Part shown: positions 42,200 to 49,757 of the stretch, one piece after another
Position numbering within the stretch: position 1 is the stretch's first letter
Layout: each line of letters starts with the position of its first letter
NCBI GenBank assembly: GCA_002491165.1
Contig: DKVK01000024.1
Span: 43,194-96,897, forward strand
Origin: Porphyromonadaceae bacterium UBA7180
GTDB taxonomy: Bacteria > Bacteroidota > Bacteroidia > Bacteroidales > Muribaculaceae
DNA length: 53,704 nucleotides
Reading direction: 5' to 3'
Notes under the pieces: generated by a model
Databases searched by the model: none
The model's input: only the letters and a program-made list of their open reading frames with translations
Told to the model about the DNA's origin: nothing
Position numbers and translations under genes: made by a program

Positions 42200-43030
42200 T
42201 TAGACCGTGCGGGCGTCGCCTATTATCGCGGCGAGGGGACGGCCCACTATGCGCGCCATGTCGGCGGCCGCTTCTCCGGTATAAAGGTTGCTCCAGACGC
42301 CACCCTCGAGCGAGAGCAGCGAGTCGAGTTCGGCGCCGTTGCAGACATAGTGCACTTTCGGGTGCGTCTGGTCGCGGCGTATCTCGAAGCAGACATACTG
42401 GCGCGGTTTGCTCAGCGGCTTGAAGTCGGCGAAGTCGAGCAGTACTTCGTCATCTTTCAGCTTGGCTTTGACGTCGTTATAGGTAATGTCGGCGAAGGCG
42501 GCGAGGTTGCCGTATTCGGCACACGACTCGGCCAGCTCGGCGTCGAGTCGCTTTATCTCGTTGAAGACGGACGCCGTTCGCGACGGGTCGGCCTGCGGGT
42601 CTGCCATGAGTTCCGTAAGGGTGTGCTGCAGGGTGTTCAGGGAGCGCAGTTGTTCTTTGTCGGCGTCTGTGCCGTAGCGCGATATTATGTCGGCGCGGCT
42701 CTTTTCGGAGGCAAGCAAGAGTCCTTTGGTCAGCAACAACCCGTTGTAAGCCATCTCGGTAAACTCGTCTTCGTTGAACTTGGCCTCTATTCCGAAAGGA
42801 ATCATATTGTTTATTAGGTCTATGGAACTCTGTAGGTAGGGTTGGCGTTTCTCAGAGGGGAGGTCTCGCAACGAGGAAGTTACGGCATCGCGGTACTGCT
42901 TTTCGACATCCATCAGTAGTTGTCCCCCGCCTACGGTATCGCCGGAGAAGGCCATCATATTGGCTACGCAGTAATATGCGAGCCGGTAATCATCGGAGGC
43001 TTTGTCATAAAACTGCTCTGCCAGAGTCAA
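42200..43030 (-). CDS. CHAT protein middle fragment
   Basis: A 276-codon frame linking the TPR part to the CHAT part: helical repeats first, then the region that precedes CHAT domains (DDEVLLDFADFKPLSKPRQY). Its apparent ATG overlaps the TGA of the first fragment by 4 bases, which mimics translational coupling, but the homologous repeat pattern shows it continues the upstream TPR after a -1 shift. Confidence 0.55.
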   Translation of the reverse strand: MTLAEQFYDKASDDYRLAYYCVANMMAFSGDTVGGGQLLMDVEKQYRDAVTSSLRDLPSEKRQPYLQSSIDLINNMIPFGIEAKFNEDEFTEMAYNGLLLTKGLLLASEKSRADIISRYGTDADKEQLRSLNTLQHTLTELMADPQADPSRTASVFNEIKRLDAELAESCAEYGNLAAFADITYNDVKAKLKDDEVLLDFADFKPLSKPRQYVCFEIRRDQTHPKVHYVCNGAELDSLLSLEGGVWSNLYTGEAAADMARIVGRPLAAIIGDARTV

Positions 43031-43665
43031 ACGCTTTTTGAAAATATCCAGAGCTTCGGAGTATTTTTTTGCTTATAAAGCGAATTAGCATAGAGGGCCA
43101 AAAGCTTGATATGCGCATCGCAGAGTGGTCGTTTTTCCGAGTATTTCAGAGCAATCTCGAAGTTTGAGGCTGCCTTCTCCCATTCATCGAGCTGTCCGTA
43201 AGCCATGGCTATGCTTCCCAACATCTCTATTACTTGCTTCAGATTCTTGGCCGTGGGGTTTTGAAGACAATAAGTGGCGGAATCAAGATAATTGAAACAG
43301 TTCTGTTTATCTTTCATCCGGGCGTAATTGGCGGCTACCATATTATAGTCTTCTGCCATGTCAGGGCCTGTGCTTCCATATTTTTTACAAAGCGCTACTT
43401 TCTGTTTCCCATAATAGAGCGCTTCGTCATAGTCTTGAAGTTCAAGCATACATAGCATCTGCAACCGCGAGTTCAGTTCGTAAATTTCTTGTATGGAATC
43501 TTCCGGAACCATGGAGAGCGCCTGTTTGTAAAAGCTGCGGGCCAGCTCGAAGTTCTTGTCGTCTTTGGCTGTCTTGCCAGCCTTTAGGTAGTCCAAATAG
43601 GTGTCGGCGCGGCATATCGCCACCGCGGCCAACGCCAGTATTATGATCAGTCTTATCCGTTTCAT
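43027..43665 (-). CDS. CHAT protein N-terminal fragment (signal peptide and TPR)
   Basis: A 212-codon frame beginning with a signal peptide (LIIILALAAVAICRA), so exported, and carrying TPR repeats (FELARSFYKQALSMVPEDS, then MLGSIAMAYGQLDEWEKAAS). The last residues after KQKN (TPKLWIFSKSV) are the out-of-frame reading beyond the A7 run. It overlaps the preceding membrane-protein gene by 4 bases. Confidence 0.65.
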   Translation of the reverse strand: MKRIRLIIILALAAVAICRADTYLDYLKAGKTAKDDKNFELARSFYKQALSMVPEDSIQEIYELNSRLQMLCMLELQDYDEALYYGKQKVALCKKYGSTGPDMAEDYNMVAANYARMKDKQNCFNYLDSATYCLQNPTAKNLKQVIEMLGSIAMAYGQLDEWEKAASNFEIALKYSEKRPLCDAHIKLLALYANSLYKQKNTPKLWIFSKSV

Positions 43666-44465
43666 TTCTTGATTTTTTTAAGCAACGCTTTTGCCTCTTT
43701 CTGATGTTCGCCTTCGGTCCTGCAATAAGTTTTCAACAGGTCGACGGCTTCGGCATGTCTGCCGCTCTCATAGAGGGCGTTGATTTTGAGCCACAGCAGC
43801 TCGTAGCGTTGGTCGGCTATCAGTCCGCGCTGATACTCGATGCGTTCGGGAGTCATGTCGGGGTCGATGACGGTGTCGGCCAGTGCCTCGTCAATCAATA
43901 TTAATGCCTTGTCAGGCTTCCCCGATTCCATCAGGCCGACAATCTCGGAAAAGTCGGTGGAGCCGCCGCGGAACACGACAGCCGGTTCCGATTCCGCAGG
44001 TGCAGCCTCGGGAGGCGCCGCTGCCACCGGCTCGGCTTGATCGTACTCCAGCTCATCGGGAGCAGCAGCTTCGACCGGAGTTTCTGAGCTTCCGAGCGGA
44101 CTGTGAGAGCTATTGCGGTCTCGCGGCACCATGTCGTAAGTATTCTTTTCCGGAGCATTATCCGAGAACCACGTGAAGCTTATACCGGCAATAAGAATTA
44201 GCATCACCGCGGCTCCGGTAGAAATCCAGAAGAAGGGACGGCGCCACAGTTTGCGTCCGGGCTTAGCCGAGGGTTTGGCTACGCGCATGGCTGCAGGAAT
44301 GACCGTACAAGCTACATCGGCACGTTTGGCACGGGCTGCGGCAGCACGGCTGCCACCTCTGCGTTCGCGCTCTTTCCACTCCTCTTCCCAACGGTCCATC
44401 TCCGCCTTCTTCGAGGCTACCGACCTTATGGCACGCTCTATGCGTTTGTCTATATCTTCGCTCAT
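43662..44465 (-). CDS. Single-pass membrane protein, probable anti-sigma or adaptor
   Basis: A 267-residue protein with a cytosolic N-terminal helix rich in charge (about 1-75), one membrane segment (about 79-100, FWISTGAAVMLILIAGISFT) and a periplasmic part: a low-complexity acidic/alanine linker followed by helical repeat sequence (LINALYESGRHAEAVDLLKT style, around residues 215-245). Its gene overlaps the sigma gene before it and the CHAT gene after it by 4 bases each. A membrane protein with a cytosolic head right after a sigma factor suggests an anti-sigma role; sequence motifs of known anti-sigma domains are not recognisable. Confidence 0.65.
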   Translation of the reverse strand: MSEDIDKRIERAIRSVASKKAEMDRWEEEWKERERRGGSRAAAARAKRADVACTVIPAAMRVAKPSAKPGRKLWRRPFFWISTGAAVMLILIAGISFTWFSDNAPEKNTYDMVPRDRNSSHSPLGSSETPVEAAAPDELEYDQAEPVAAAPPEAAPAESEPAVVFRGGSTDFSEIVGLMESGKPDKALILIDEALADTVIDPDMTPERIEYQRGLIADQRYELLWLKINALYESGRHAEAVDLLKTYCRTEGEHQKEAKALLKKIKK

Positions 44466-45103
44466 CGTAGTCCAGCTTTTGCAAATGATTTGGTAATGTG
44501 TTTCTTAAGATTGGAGATGCACTTCGACTTGCGTGTCTTCAGTCCGTTGTAGGTGTTGTTCTCAGGGCGCGCGGCCAGAATCTCCTCCAGCGATTTCCGC
44601 TCGTAGTAGAAGAGCGTGAGGATTTCGAGACAACTCTTCGGGAGCGCCAGCAGGCACTGGCTCACAATGCGGTCCTTCTCCACCTCCGGGTCTTCGTCCC
44701 AGTATAGTTCCTCGAAGAAGTCCTCGCCGGAGACGCCCGTGCGCTCGTTGTATTGGGCCATAAACCGGCCGCTGTGTAGCAGTTCCAGGTACTTGTTTCC
44801 CACTATTCCCATGAAGTATTTCACCAGGTCGGGCACTTCGCTGTCGCCCTTGCGGGACGTGGCATGAACCGTTCCGTCGAGCAGGTAGACCTGGCCGCCC
44901 TCCATCTTCTCCCAAAGCAGGATGAAAGAATCCTGGAAGAGTTCGTCGCAGACATAGTCGCCGAGTCCTTTATATTGCGCGCGGCGCATGAAGAAGTGCG
45001 ACCGGCATTTGTCATACCAGTACTGCTGCACCTTCTTGTCGCCGGAGCGGTAGGCTTCCACCACCTCGGCGTCGCTGTATTGTCTTAAGGGTGGACGTGC
45101 CAT
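44462..45103 (-). CDS. ECF-type RNA polymerase sigma factor
   Basis: A 213-residue sigma-70-like protein. Region 2 lies in the first 70 residues (DYVCDELFQDSFILLWEKM), region 4 near the C terminus (LPKSCLEILTLFYYERKSLE and then a helix-turn-helix with TYNGLKTRKSKCISNLKKHI). It belongs to the divergent sigma factors of Bacteroidota that precede membrane and CHAT genes. Its start lies inside the last 19 bases of the caspase-like gene, with an A7 run before the ATG, and its stop overlaps the membrane-protein gene. Confidence 0.82.
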   Translation of the reverse strand: MARPPLRQYSDAEVVEAYRSGDKKVQQYWYDKCRSHFFMRRAQYKGLGDYVCDELFQDSFILLWEKMEGGQVYLLDGTVHATSRKGDSEVPDLVKYFMGIVGNKYLELLHSGRFMAQYNERTGVSGEDFFEELYWDEDPEVEKDRIVSQCLLALPKSCLEILTLFYYERKSLEEILAARPENNTYNGLKTRKSKCISNLKKHITKSFAKAGLR

Positions 45104-45972
45104 TTTTTTCGGAATATCACGGAAAGGACGTTGCCCGTCTGCCCGGAGAGTTCGGGATTCTGTTCGCGTTTCGACTTATATTGGCGGGTTACGTATGAGT
45201 CGTTGATACTGTTATAGATAGCTTCGTCTGAAAGTCCGGCATATCTACGCCAGTTGTTCACCAGGATATGGGAGAGCTTGCCGTTGCCGCGGTATTCCTG
45301 GTTGAGCTGGTAATCGCGGCAGGCGCTTAGCGTGACCCACGTCTCGTCACTCTGCCGGCTATGTGTGGCTTCCCTCTTTCCCGGAATCTTGAAGTCTGTA
45401 TCCACGCCGCGCACCACCACCGGGTCTCCGTCGGCTTCGTCGCCGCGCGTGGAGTGGCCGCTATGGCAGGCATCCACTATCACTGCTATAACTCCCGTGT
45501 CGCCCACCTTGGAGCGCAGACGGGTCATGTAGACGGCTATCTCGTCGTCGCTGAGATGCTTCTCGACGCGGTCGCTGGAGCAATACGTCATATAAGCATC
45601 GTAGGGAATCCACGCCTCGTCCTTGCCATCCTCCTTGTCGCCGTCAAGGTCGGTCATCATCTGGCCGTGTCCCGAGAAGTGGATATAGACGACGTCCCCC
45701 TCTCCCGCGCGGTCTATCAGCGACTCGAACGAGCCGGTAATGGCAGCTTTCGTGGCCTGACCGTTCACCAGGGTGGTAATGTCGGCGAATCCGTTGCTCT
45801 TCAGCATGTTCACCACCGGCGCCACGTCCCTGTCGCCGTTTATTTTGGGCCACGATTTGTCAAGCTGTGTGCCGAGGCCTATCACCAGGGCACGGCGTGT
45901 GGCCCCGTTACAGGGAAGAACCGCCGCCATCGCGGCTATCACGGTCAGTATCAGATATTTTATAGTCTTCAT
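45085..45972 (-). CDS. Secreted caspase-family (C14, metacaspase-like) peptidase
   Basis: A 295-residue protein with a signal peptide (LILTVIAAMAAVLPCNGA), so active outside the cytosol. The caspase fold follows: RRALVIGLG as the first strand, catalytic H102 in HFSGHGQ, catalytic C169 in VDACHSG, with acidic loops after each. The substrate specificity is probably basic or unknown; it lacks a p10/death-fold partner domain. It lies between two sigma factor genes and in the same run as a secreted CHAT protein, which gives two clan-CD protease-like proteins in one operon. Confidence 0.88.
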   Translation of the reverse strand: MKTIKYLILTVIAAMAAVLPCNGATRRALVIGLGTQLDKSWPKINGDRDVAPVVNMLKSNGFADITTLVNGQATKAAITGSFESLIDRAGEGDVVYIHFSGHGQMMTDLDGDKEDGKDEAWIPYDAYMTYCSSDRVEKHLSDDEIAVYMTRLRSKVGDTGVIAVIVDACHSGHSTRGDEADGDPVVVRGVDTDFKIPGKREATHSRQSDETWVTLSACRDYQLNQEYRGNGKLSHILVNNWRRYAGLSDEAIYNSINDSYVTRQYKSKREQNPELSGQTGNVLSVIFRKKWHVHP

Positions 45973-46123
45973 CGTAGTTTTTAGTCATGTTTGCCAGTAA
46001 CCAAAGGTCGGTAATGCTTTCCACCGCGTCTGTGAGACTGTCTTCGGCGCGAAGGGATGGCTTTTCAATCAGGAATGTTATAATGTCCCGCGTGGGAACG
46101 GTTGAGAATCTTTGACTTGTCAT
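45908..46123 (-). CDS. Possible small protein upstream of the caspase gene
   Basis: A 71-codon frame starting 48 bases after the sigma factor gene stop and running 65 bases into the caspase gene. The first 50 residues (TRDIITFLIEKPSLRAEDSL onward) look protein-like, with an A-rich stretch before the ATG. The last 20 are the out-of-frame shadow of the caspase signal peptide. It could be a small operon member or a leader peptide. I do not recognise it. Confidence 0.3.
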   Translation of the reverse strand: MTSQRFSTVPTRDIITFLIEKPSLRAEDSLTDAVESITDLWLLANMTKNYDEDYKISDTDRDSRDGGGSSL

Positions 46124-46171
46124 AAAGCTTTTCGGTTGTTTTATGACATAGAGGGGCCGGGGAGCGGAAAC

Positions 46172-46750
46172 CTATCGCTGCCCGTAAAGTTCAATGAACT
46201 GCACGATGGCGCGGTGCTTGAGGTTGTATACGTTTGCCACCTTCATGCCGAGCATTTCGGCCACATCCTGCGCAGGATAGCCCTCTATGAGGAGCAGGCG
46301 TATGATGTCGGCGTAGCGGCGGTTCTGCATCTTCCGTAGTACGGCGTTGACGTCGATGGCTATCTGTATGCGCAGGTCGTCGTCGGAGGTCCCGTCGAGC
46401 GTTGCCATATCGTAGCCGTCGGCGTTGCGGGAGGAGAGCATCCGTTCGCGTATGCCGAGGAAGAAACGCCATGCCACCGGTATCATCCATGTGCGCAGAC
46501 GGCAGTTGTTCTGTCCGCCGAAGCTGTCGAGCCGCGACCATCCGTCGCGCGAAAGGTAGAGGTAAAGCTCGCTTACCATCTCGTCGAAATCCACTTGGCC
46601 GCGGAACACTTCCATGCGGATGCGGTGGAGGATTCCGGCGGTCTCCTCGTAGAAGAATTTGCGGCTCATCCGGTTGTCGCCGTCTTTCAACGCCTTGACA
46701 TACAAGGCGTCCGTGGGGTTGATTTGCTTGGGGGTGGCTGTTGTTTCCAT
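46172..46750 (-). CDS. Sigma-70 family RNA polymerase sigma factor
   Basis: A 192-residue sigma-like protein. Region 2 is around VDFDEMVSELYLYLSRDGWS with RLRTWMIPVAWRFFLG, and region 4 is IRLLLIEGYPAQDVAEMLGM with KVANVYNLKHRAI as the recognition helix. It heads the minus-strand protease island. A perfect 7-bp inverted repeat (46753-46775) lies directly before its start codon, where autoregulation would act. Confidence 0.82.
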   Translation of the reverse strand: METTATPKQINPTDALYVKALKDGDNRMSRKFFYEETAGILHRIRMEVFRGQVDFDEMVSELYLYLSRDGWSRLDSFGGQNNCRLRTWMIPVAWRFFLGIRERMLSSRNADGYDMATLDGTSDDDLRIQIAIDVNAVLRKMQNRRYADIIRLLLIEGYPAQDVAEMLGMKVANVYNLKHRAIVQFIELYGQR

Positions 46751-46752
46751 GG

Positions 46753-46775
46753 GGTATAAATGTTTCTTTTATACC
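46753..46775 (-). promoter_or_regulatory. GGTATAA/TTATACC inverted repeat at the sigma gene start
   Basis: GGTATAA (46753-46759) and TTATACC (46769-46775) are perfect complements with a 9-base spacer, ending 2 bases before the start codon. It may be an operator or an RNA hairpin over the ribosome binding site. Confidence 0.4.
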
Positions 46776-46824
46776 TAATGGAGCGTATCCCGGAAATGTA
46801 ACCCACTTTTTTCAAAAAAATTTT

Positions 46825-48258
46825 TTATTCGGGCGGTGCTTCGGAGTCGTCGGGGGCCATACGGGCTTGTGTTTCCTCTTTGCGCAGACGCTCTTCGGCG
46901 AACATTCGCTTCATCGTAGGGTTGCCGCGCGTCAGCTTCTTTATGGTGAAGTCGTTCTCTATAGCATCGCCGGCGCGCACCAGTTTCTGGTTGCTCGTCT
47001 CGAAGAGTTTCTTCACCTTCTGGAGGTTCTCTATCTGCTTTTCGGCGGCGGCGATAGCCTTGTCTATGCTCTCGAGGGCCGACTCGTGTTTCTTCTTATG
47101 GTCGTTGACGAACTTCATGAACTCGGAAGCGAAGCGGTTGCGGCGTTCCTCGAAGTTGGTTACGTCCACGCTCTGCGCCTGCGCCACGGCAAGGTCCCTG
47201 CGCAGCTCTATCAGGGCGTTCGCCTGTGCGCGCGACGTCTTGCTTATCAGCGAAATCACCGGCAGGAAGAACTGCGGGCGTATCACGTACATCTTGGCGT
47301 AGCGGTATGAGACATCCACAATCCCCTGGTTGTAAAGCTCGCTGTCGGCCTCCAGTGTGCTTACCAGCACGGCGTATTCGCACTGCTTGCGTGTGCGGTC
47401 TTTGTCGAGTTTGGCGAAGAAGTCTTCGTTGCGGTGTTTCGAGCGCGTGTTCTCGTCCTCGTTCTTCATCTCGAACATTATGGAGACGCACTCCGTGCCG
47501 TTGATATAGTCGCGGAACACGAAGTCCCCCTTGGTGCCCTCCACCACGTCGTTGTCTTTCTCGAGGGTGGCGTCGGGGAACGCGCCGAAGTTACGCGCCT
47601 GGTAGAACGAGTTGAAGCAATGCTGCTCCAGCGTCTCGCCGAGCATCTTGGTGGAGAGGCGGCTCTTTAGGTCGCGGTAACGCTCTATCTCCTCATCCTT
47701 GGCTTTCAGCACGGCGGCGTGCTGCTCCTTGAGTTCCAGTTCGCGTTTGCCGGCTTCCAGCTCCTTGGCTTCGAGCTTTCCGGAAAGTTCGCTGATTCTC
47801 CTTTCGTTTTCGTTGAGGAGGTCGCGGCTGCGGCTGCGTTCCTTCTCGAGGTCAAGCTCATGGCGCGAGTCGCTGGTTTCCAAGCGCTTGCGCAGGTCGG
47901 CAATCTCGGCGTCCTTTTTTGACGCCAACTCTCCGATTTTCTTCTGCGCTTCCGCGCGCTCCGTGGCGATGGCGGCGTCGCGCAAGGCATCGTTGTTTGA
48001 GACGGCACCTTTCAGCGCCTCTATCTCCTGGCGCAGGTTGCTTATTTCGAGTTCTTTGGCCGAGATGCCGGCTTGCATTTCCTTTTCGGCTTCGAGGCGA
48101 CGGGCTTTCTCTTCGGCCTCTTGACGGCTTTTCATGGCTTTGAGGCGACGGTTAAGTTCCGACTCGAACTCCTGGTTCTTCACCTGGTTCAGCAATTGGA
48201 GATACTCGTTGTCGGTAAGTTCGAACACCTTATGGCAGTGCGGACATTGTATAGACAT
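46825..48258 (-). CDS. DUF2130 coiled-coil protein
   Basis: A 477-residue cytosolic protein. The N terminus has a CPHC zinc-ribbon-like pair (IQCPHCHKVFEL), residues about 30-205 are one long coiled coil rich in E, K, R and A, and residues about 205-400 hold the DUF2130 domain (EQHCFNSFYQARNFGAFPDA, then VSIMFEMKNEDENTRSKHRN) that resembles a restriction-endonuclease-like core. A further helical end follows. The function in this family is not established to my knowledge; a nuclease-related role is sometimes suggested. It is a single gene here. Confidence 0.85.
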   Translation of the reverse strand: MSIQCPHCHKVFELTDNEYLQLLNQVKNQEFESELNRRLKAMKSRQEAEEKARRLEAEKEMQAGISAKELEISNLRQEIEALKGAVSNNDALRDAAIATERAEAQKKIGELASKKDAEIADLRKRLETSDSRHELDLEKERSRSRDLLNENERRISELSGKLEAKELEAGKRELELKEQHAAVLKAKDEEIERYRDLKSRLSTKMLGETLEQHCFNSFYQARNFGAFPDATLEKDNDVVEGTKGDFVFRDYINGTECVSIMFEMKNEDENTRSKHRNEDFFAKLDKDRTRKQCEYAVLVSTLEADSELYNQGIVDVSYRYAKMYVIRPQFFLPVISLISKTSRAQANALIELRRDLAVAQAQSVDVTNFEERRNRFASEFMKFVNDHKKKHESALESIDKAIAAAEKQIENLQKVKKLFETSNQKLVRAGDAIENDFTIKKLTRGNPTMKRMFAEERLRKEETQARMAPDDSEAPPE

Positions 48259-48290
48259 AGGCGGGTATTAGTGATAAATAGATTCCGATG

Positions 48291-48298
48291 CAAAATTA
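48291..48298 (-). promoter_or_regulatory. -7 element of the DUF2130 gene
   Basis: Minus-strand TAATTTTG fits TAnnTTTG, 33 bases before the start codon. No TTG at the expected distance. Confidence 0.45.
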
Positions 48299-48348
48299 AT
48301 CAAAATAATCGGATCGGCCGTATATTTCTCCGAGAAATATTGGTGAAG

Positions 48349-48873
48349 TCAGATTCCCTCGAAGGGGCGGCCGGCGGCTTTCTCTATTCCGATGACGCAC
48401 ATGGCGGCGGCTTCGGCATCGGCTAACGCGTGGTGGTGGCTTTCCAGATCATAGCCGCAGCGGCGCGCTACGGTGGGCAGGCGGTGGTTGGGCAATGAGC
48501 GGCCGAAGACTTTGCGCGACGCCGTGCAGGTGCAGTAGAAGCGGTAGTCGGGATACGTCATTTGGTAGCGTCGGAAAGCGGCGCGGAGGCAGCCTTCGTC
48601 GAAGCGGCTGAAGTGTGCCACAAGCGGCAGTCCCTCGATGCGCTGTGCCACGTCGGCCCATACTTCGGGGAAGTAATCTTCGTTGTCGGTATCTTCGCTG
48701 GTCAGGCCGTGAACGCGCACATTGCCGGGGGAGTAATAGTTGGGGGCCGGATGTATCAGGCGGTAATAGCGGTCTGTGATTACGCCGTCGCGAACCACCA
48801 CTATTCCCACGGAGCAGACGCTCGACGGGTTACCGTTGGCTGTCTCGAAGTCTATTGCTGCAAATTCTCTCAT
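48349..48873 (-). CDS. DEDDh 3'-5' exonuclease (DnaQ-like)
   Basis: A 174-residue exonuclease of the DnaQ/epsilon superfamily. Exo I is AAIDFETANG with D8 and E10, Exo II is in LVAHFSRFDEGCL, and Exo III is SHHHALADAEAAAMC with the DEDDh histidine and last aspartate. It is a free-standing proofreading-type domain without polymerase or BRCT parts, and probably acts in DNA repair or RNA turnover. It is encoded alone, downstream of the lipid A operon hairpin. Confidence 0.88.
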   Translation of the reverse strand: MREFAAIDFETANGNPSSVCSVGIVVVRDGVITDRYYRLIHPAPNYYSPGNVRVHGLTSEDTDNEDYFPEVWADVAQRIEGLPLVAHFSRFDEGCLRAAFRRYQMTYPDYRFYCTCTASRKVFGRSLPNHRLPTVARRCGYDLESHHHALADAEAAAMCVIGIEKAAGRPFEGI

Positions 48874-48887
48874 ATATAAATAGGTGT

Positions 48888-48919
48888 GGGGAACACTGCG
48901 TTAGGGCGGAGTGTTCCCC
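48888..48919 (-). terminator. Hairpin ending the lpx operon
   Basis: GGGGAACACT (48888-48897) and AGTGTTCCCC (48910-48919) pair perfectly. It follows the lpxA stop by about 30 bases on the minus strand. The T tract is weak (ACACCTATTTATATA), so termination may be partial and could let transcription reach the exonuclease gene. Confidence 0.65.
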
Positions 48920-48948
48920 ATGGAAAAGTCGTTATAGGATTACCCTTG

Positions 48949-49719
48949 TCAGATGGCCGAGCGTATCACGCCACGCTGCGAGTTGTTCACGAAGTCAACT
49001 ATCTCGTCGCGGAACGGAGACTGCGGCACCTTTTCGAGAATCTGCTTCACGGCGTTGGTGACGTTCAGGTCGCTGAGGTAGAGGTAACGGTAAACTTCGG
49101 CTATGGCGGCGATATCTTCGTCCGAGAAACCGTTGCGGTGCATGCCTATCGTGTTGAGGCCCACGTAGGAGATGGGTTCGCGGGCGGCCTTTACGAAGGG
49201 CGGGATGTCCTTGTTCACCAATGCTCCGCCTTGCAGCATAATGTTGCGTCCAAGGTGGCAGAACTGGTGGATGAGACTTCCGCCGCCAATTACTGCGGCA
49301 TCGTCGATGTGCACTTCGCCGGCTATTTGCGAGGCGTTGGACATGATTACGCGGTTGCCGAGCACGCAGTCGTGTGCCACATGGCAGTATGCCATGATAA
49401 GGCAGTTTTCGCCCACTATGGTCTTGCCTGTGGAGGCGGTGCCGCGGTTAACGGTGGCACATTCGTGTATCGAGGTGCCGTTGCCGATATATGCGTATGT
49501 CTTCTCGCCGCGGAACTTGAGGTCTTGCGGCACTCCGGCTATCACGGCGCCGGGGAAGAGGGTCACTCCGTCGCCGATGCGGGCTCCGGGGAAAATGGTG
49601 ACGTTACTGTGGATGACGCAGTTGTCGCCGATTTCCACGTCGTCGTGGATACGGGTGAAGCTGTCTATCTGCACGTTGTTGCCTATTCGGGCTTCCGGCG
49701 ATATATCTACATATTTCAT
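48949..49719 (-). CDS. lpxA: UDP-N-acetylglucosamine O-acyltransferase
   Basis: This cytosolic enzyme does the first step of lipid A synthesis, adding a hydroxyacyl chain to UDP-GlcNAc. The 256-residue left-handed beta-helix protein has hexapeptide repeats from residue 8 on (ISPEARIGNNVQIDSFTRIH), the catalytic-histidine region MAYCHVAHDCVLGNRVIMSN, and the C-terminal helical domain starting near FSDEDIAAIAEVYRYL. It is the last gene of lpxD, lpxC-fabZ, lpxA, 38 bases after the fusion gene. Confidence 0.96.
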   Translation of the reverse strand: MKYVDISPEARIGNNVQIDSFTRIHDDVEIGDNCVIHSNVTIFPGARIGDGVTLFPGAVIAGVPQDLKFRGEKTYAYIGNGTSIHECATVNRGTASTGKTIVGENCLIMAYCHVAHDCVLGNRVIMSNASQIAGEVHIDDAAVIGGGSLIHQFCHLGRNIMLQGGALVNKDIPPFVKAAREPISYVGLNTIGMHRNGFSDEDIAAIAEVYRYLYLSDLNVTNAVKQILEKVPQSPFRDEIVDFVNNSQRGVIRSAI

Positions 49720-49757
49720 GATCAGTCAGTGTGTGATAAGGGAGGGGAGAGGGGTGT

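Larger units (their letters stand above)
41375..43665 (-). pseudogene. Secreted TPR-CHAT (caspase-like) protein with a -1 frameshift and an in-frame TAA
   Basis: Three consecutive open frames (43665-43027, 43030-42200, 42184-41375) together encode one protein of about 763 residues: a signal peptide, TPR repeats, a middle region and a C-terminal CHAT domain with intact His (LHLSTHGYY) and Cys (LASCHSGQG). The first join needs a -1 shift at an A7 run (43064-43070); with it, the repeat unit reads on smoothly as KKYSEALDIFKKRLTLAEQF. The second is a TAA at 42200-42202 in the same frame, where a tyrosine or similar residue is expected before YVPSGVFHKLAIE. The coding sequence otherwise shows no decay. 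Two lesions favour a recent pseudogene; recoding at the A7 run or assembly errors remain possible. Confidence 0.75.

Noticed and set aside
652..42202. Alternative genetic code with TAA as a sense codon
   Set aside because: Many intact genes here end in TAA (for example dapL, glnN and the lipoprotein at 32642), so TAA is a normal stop.
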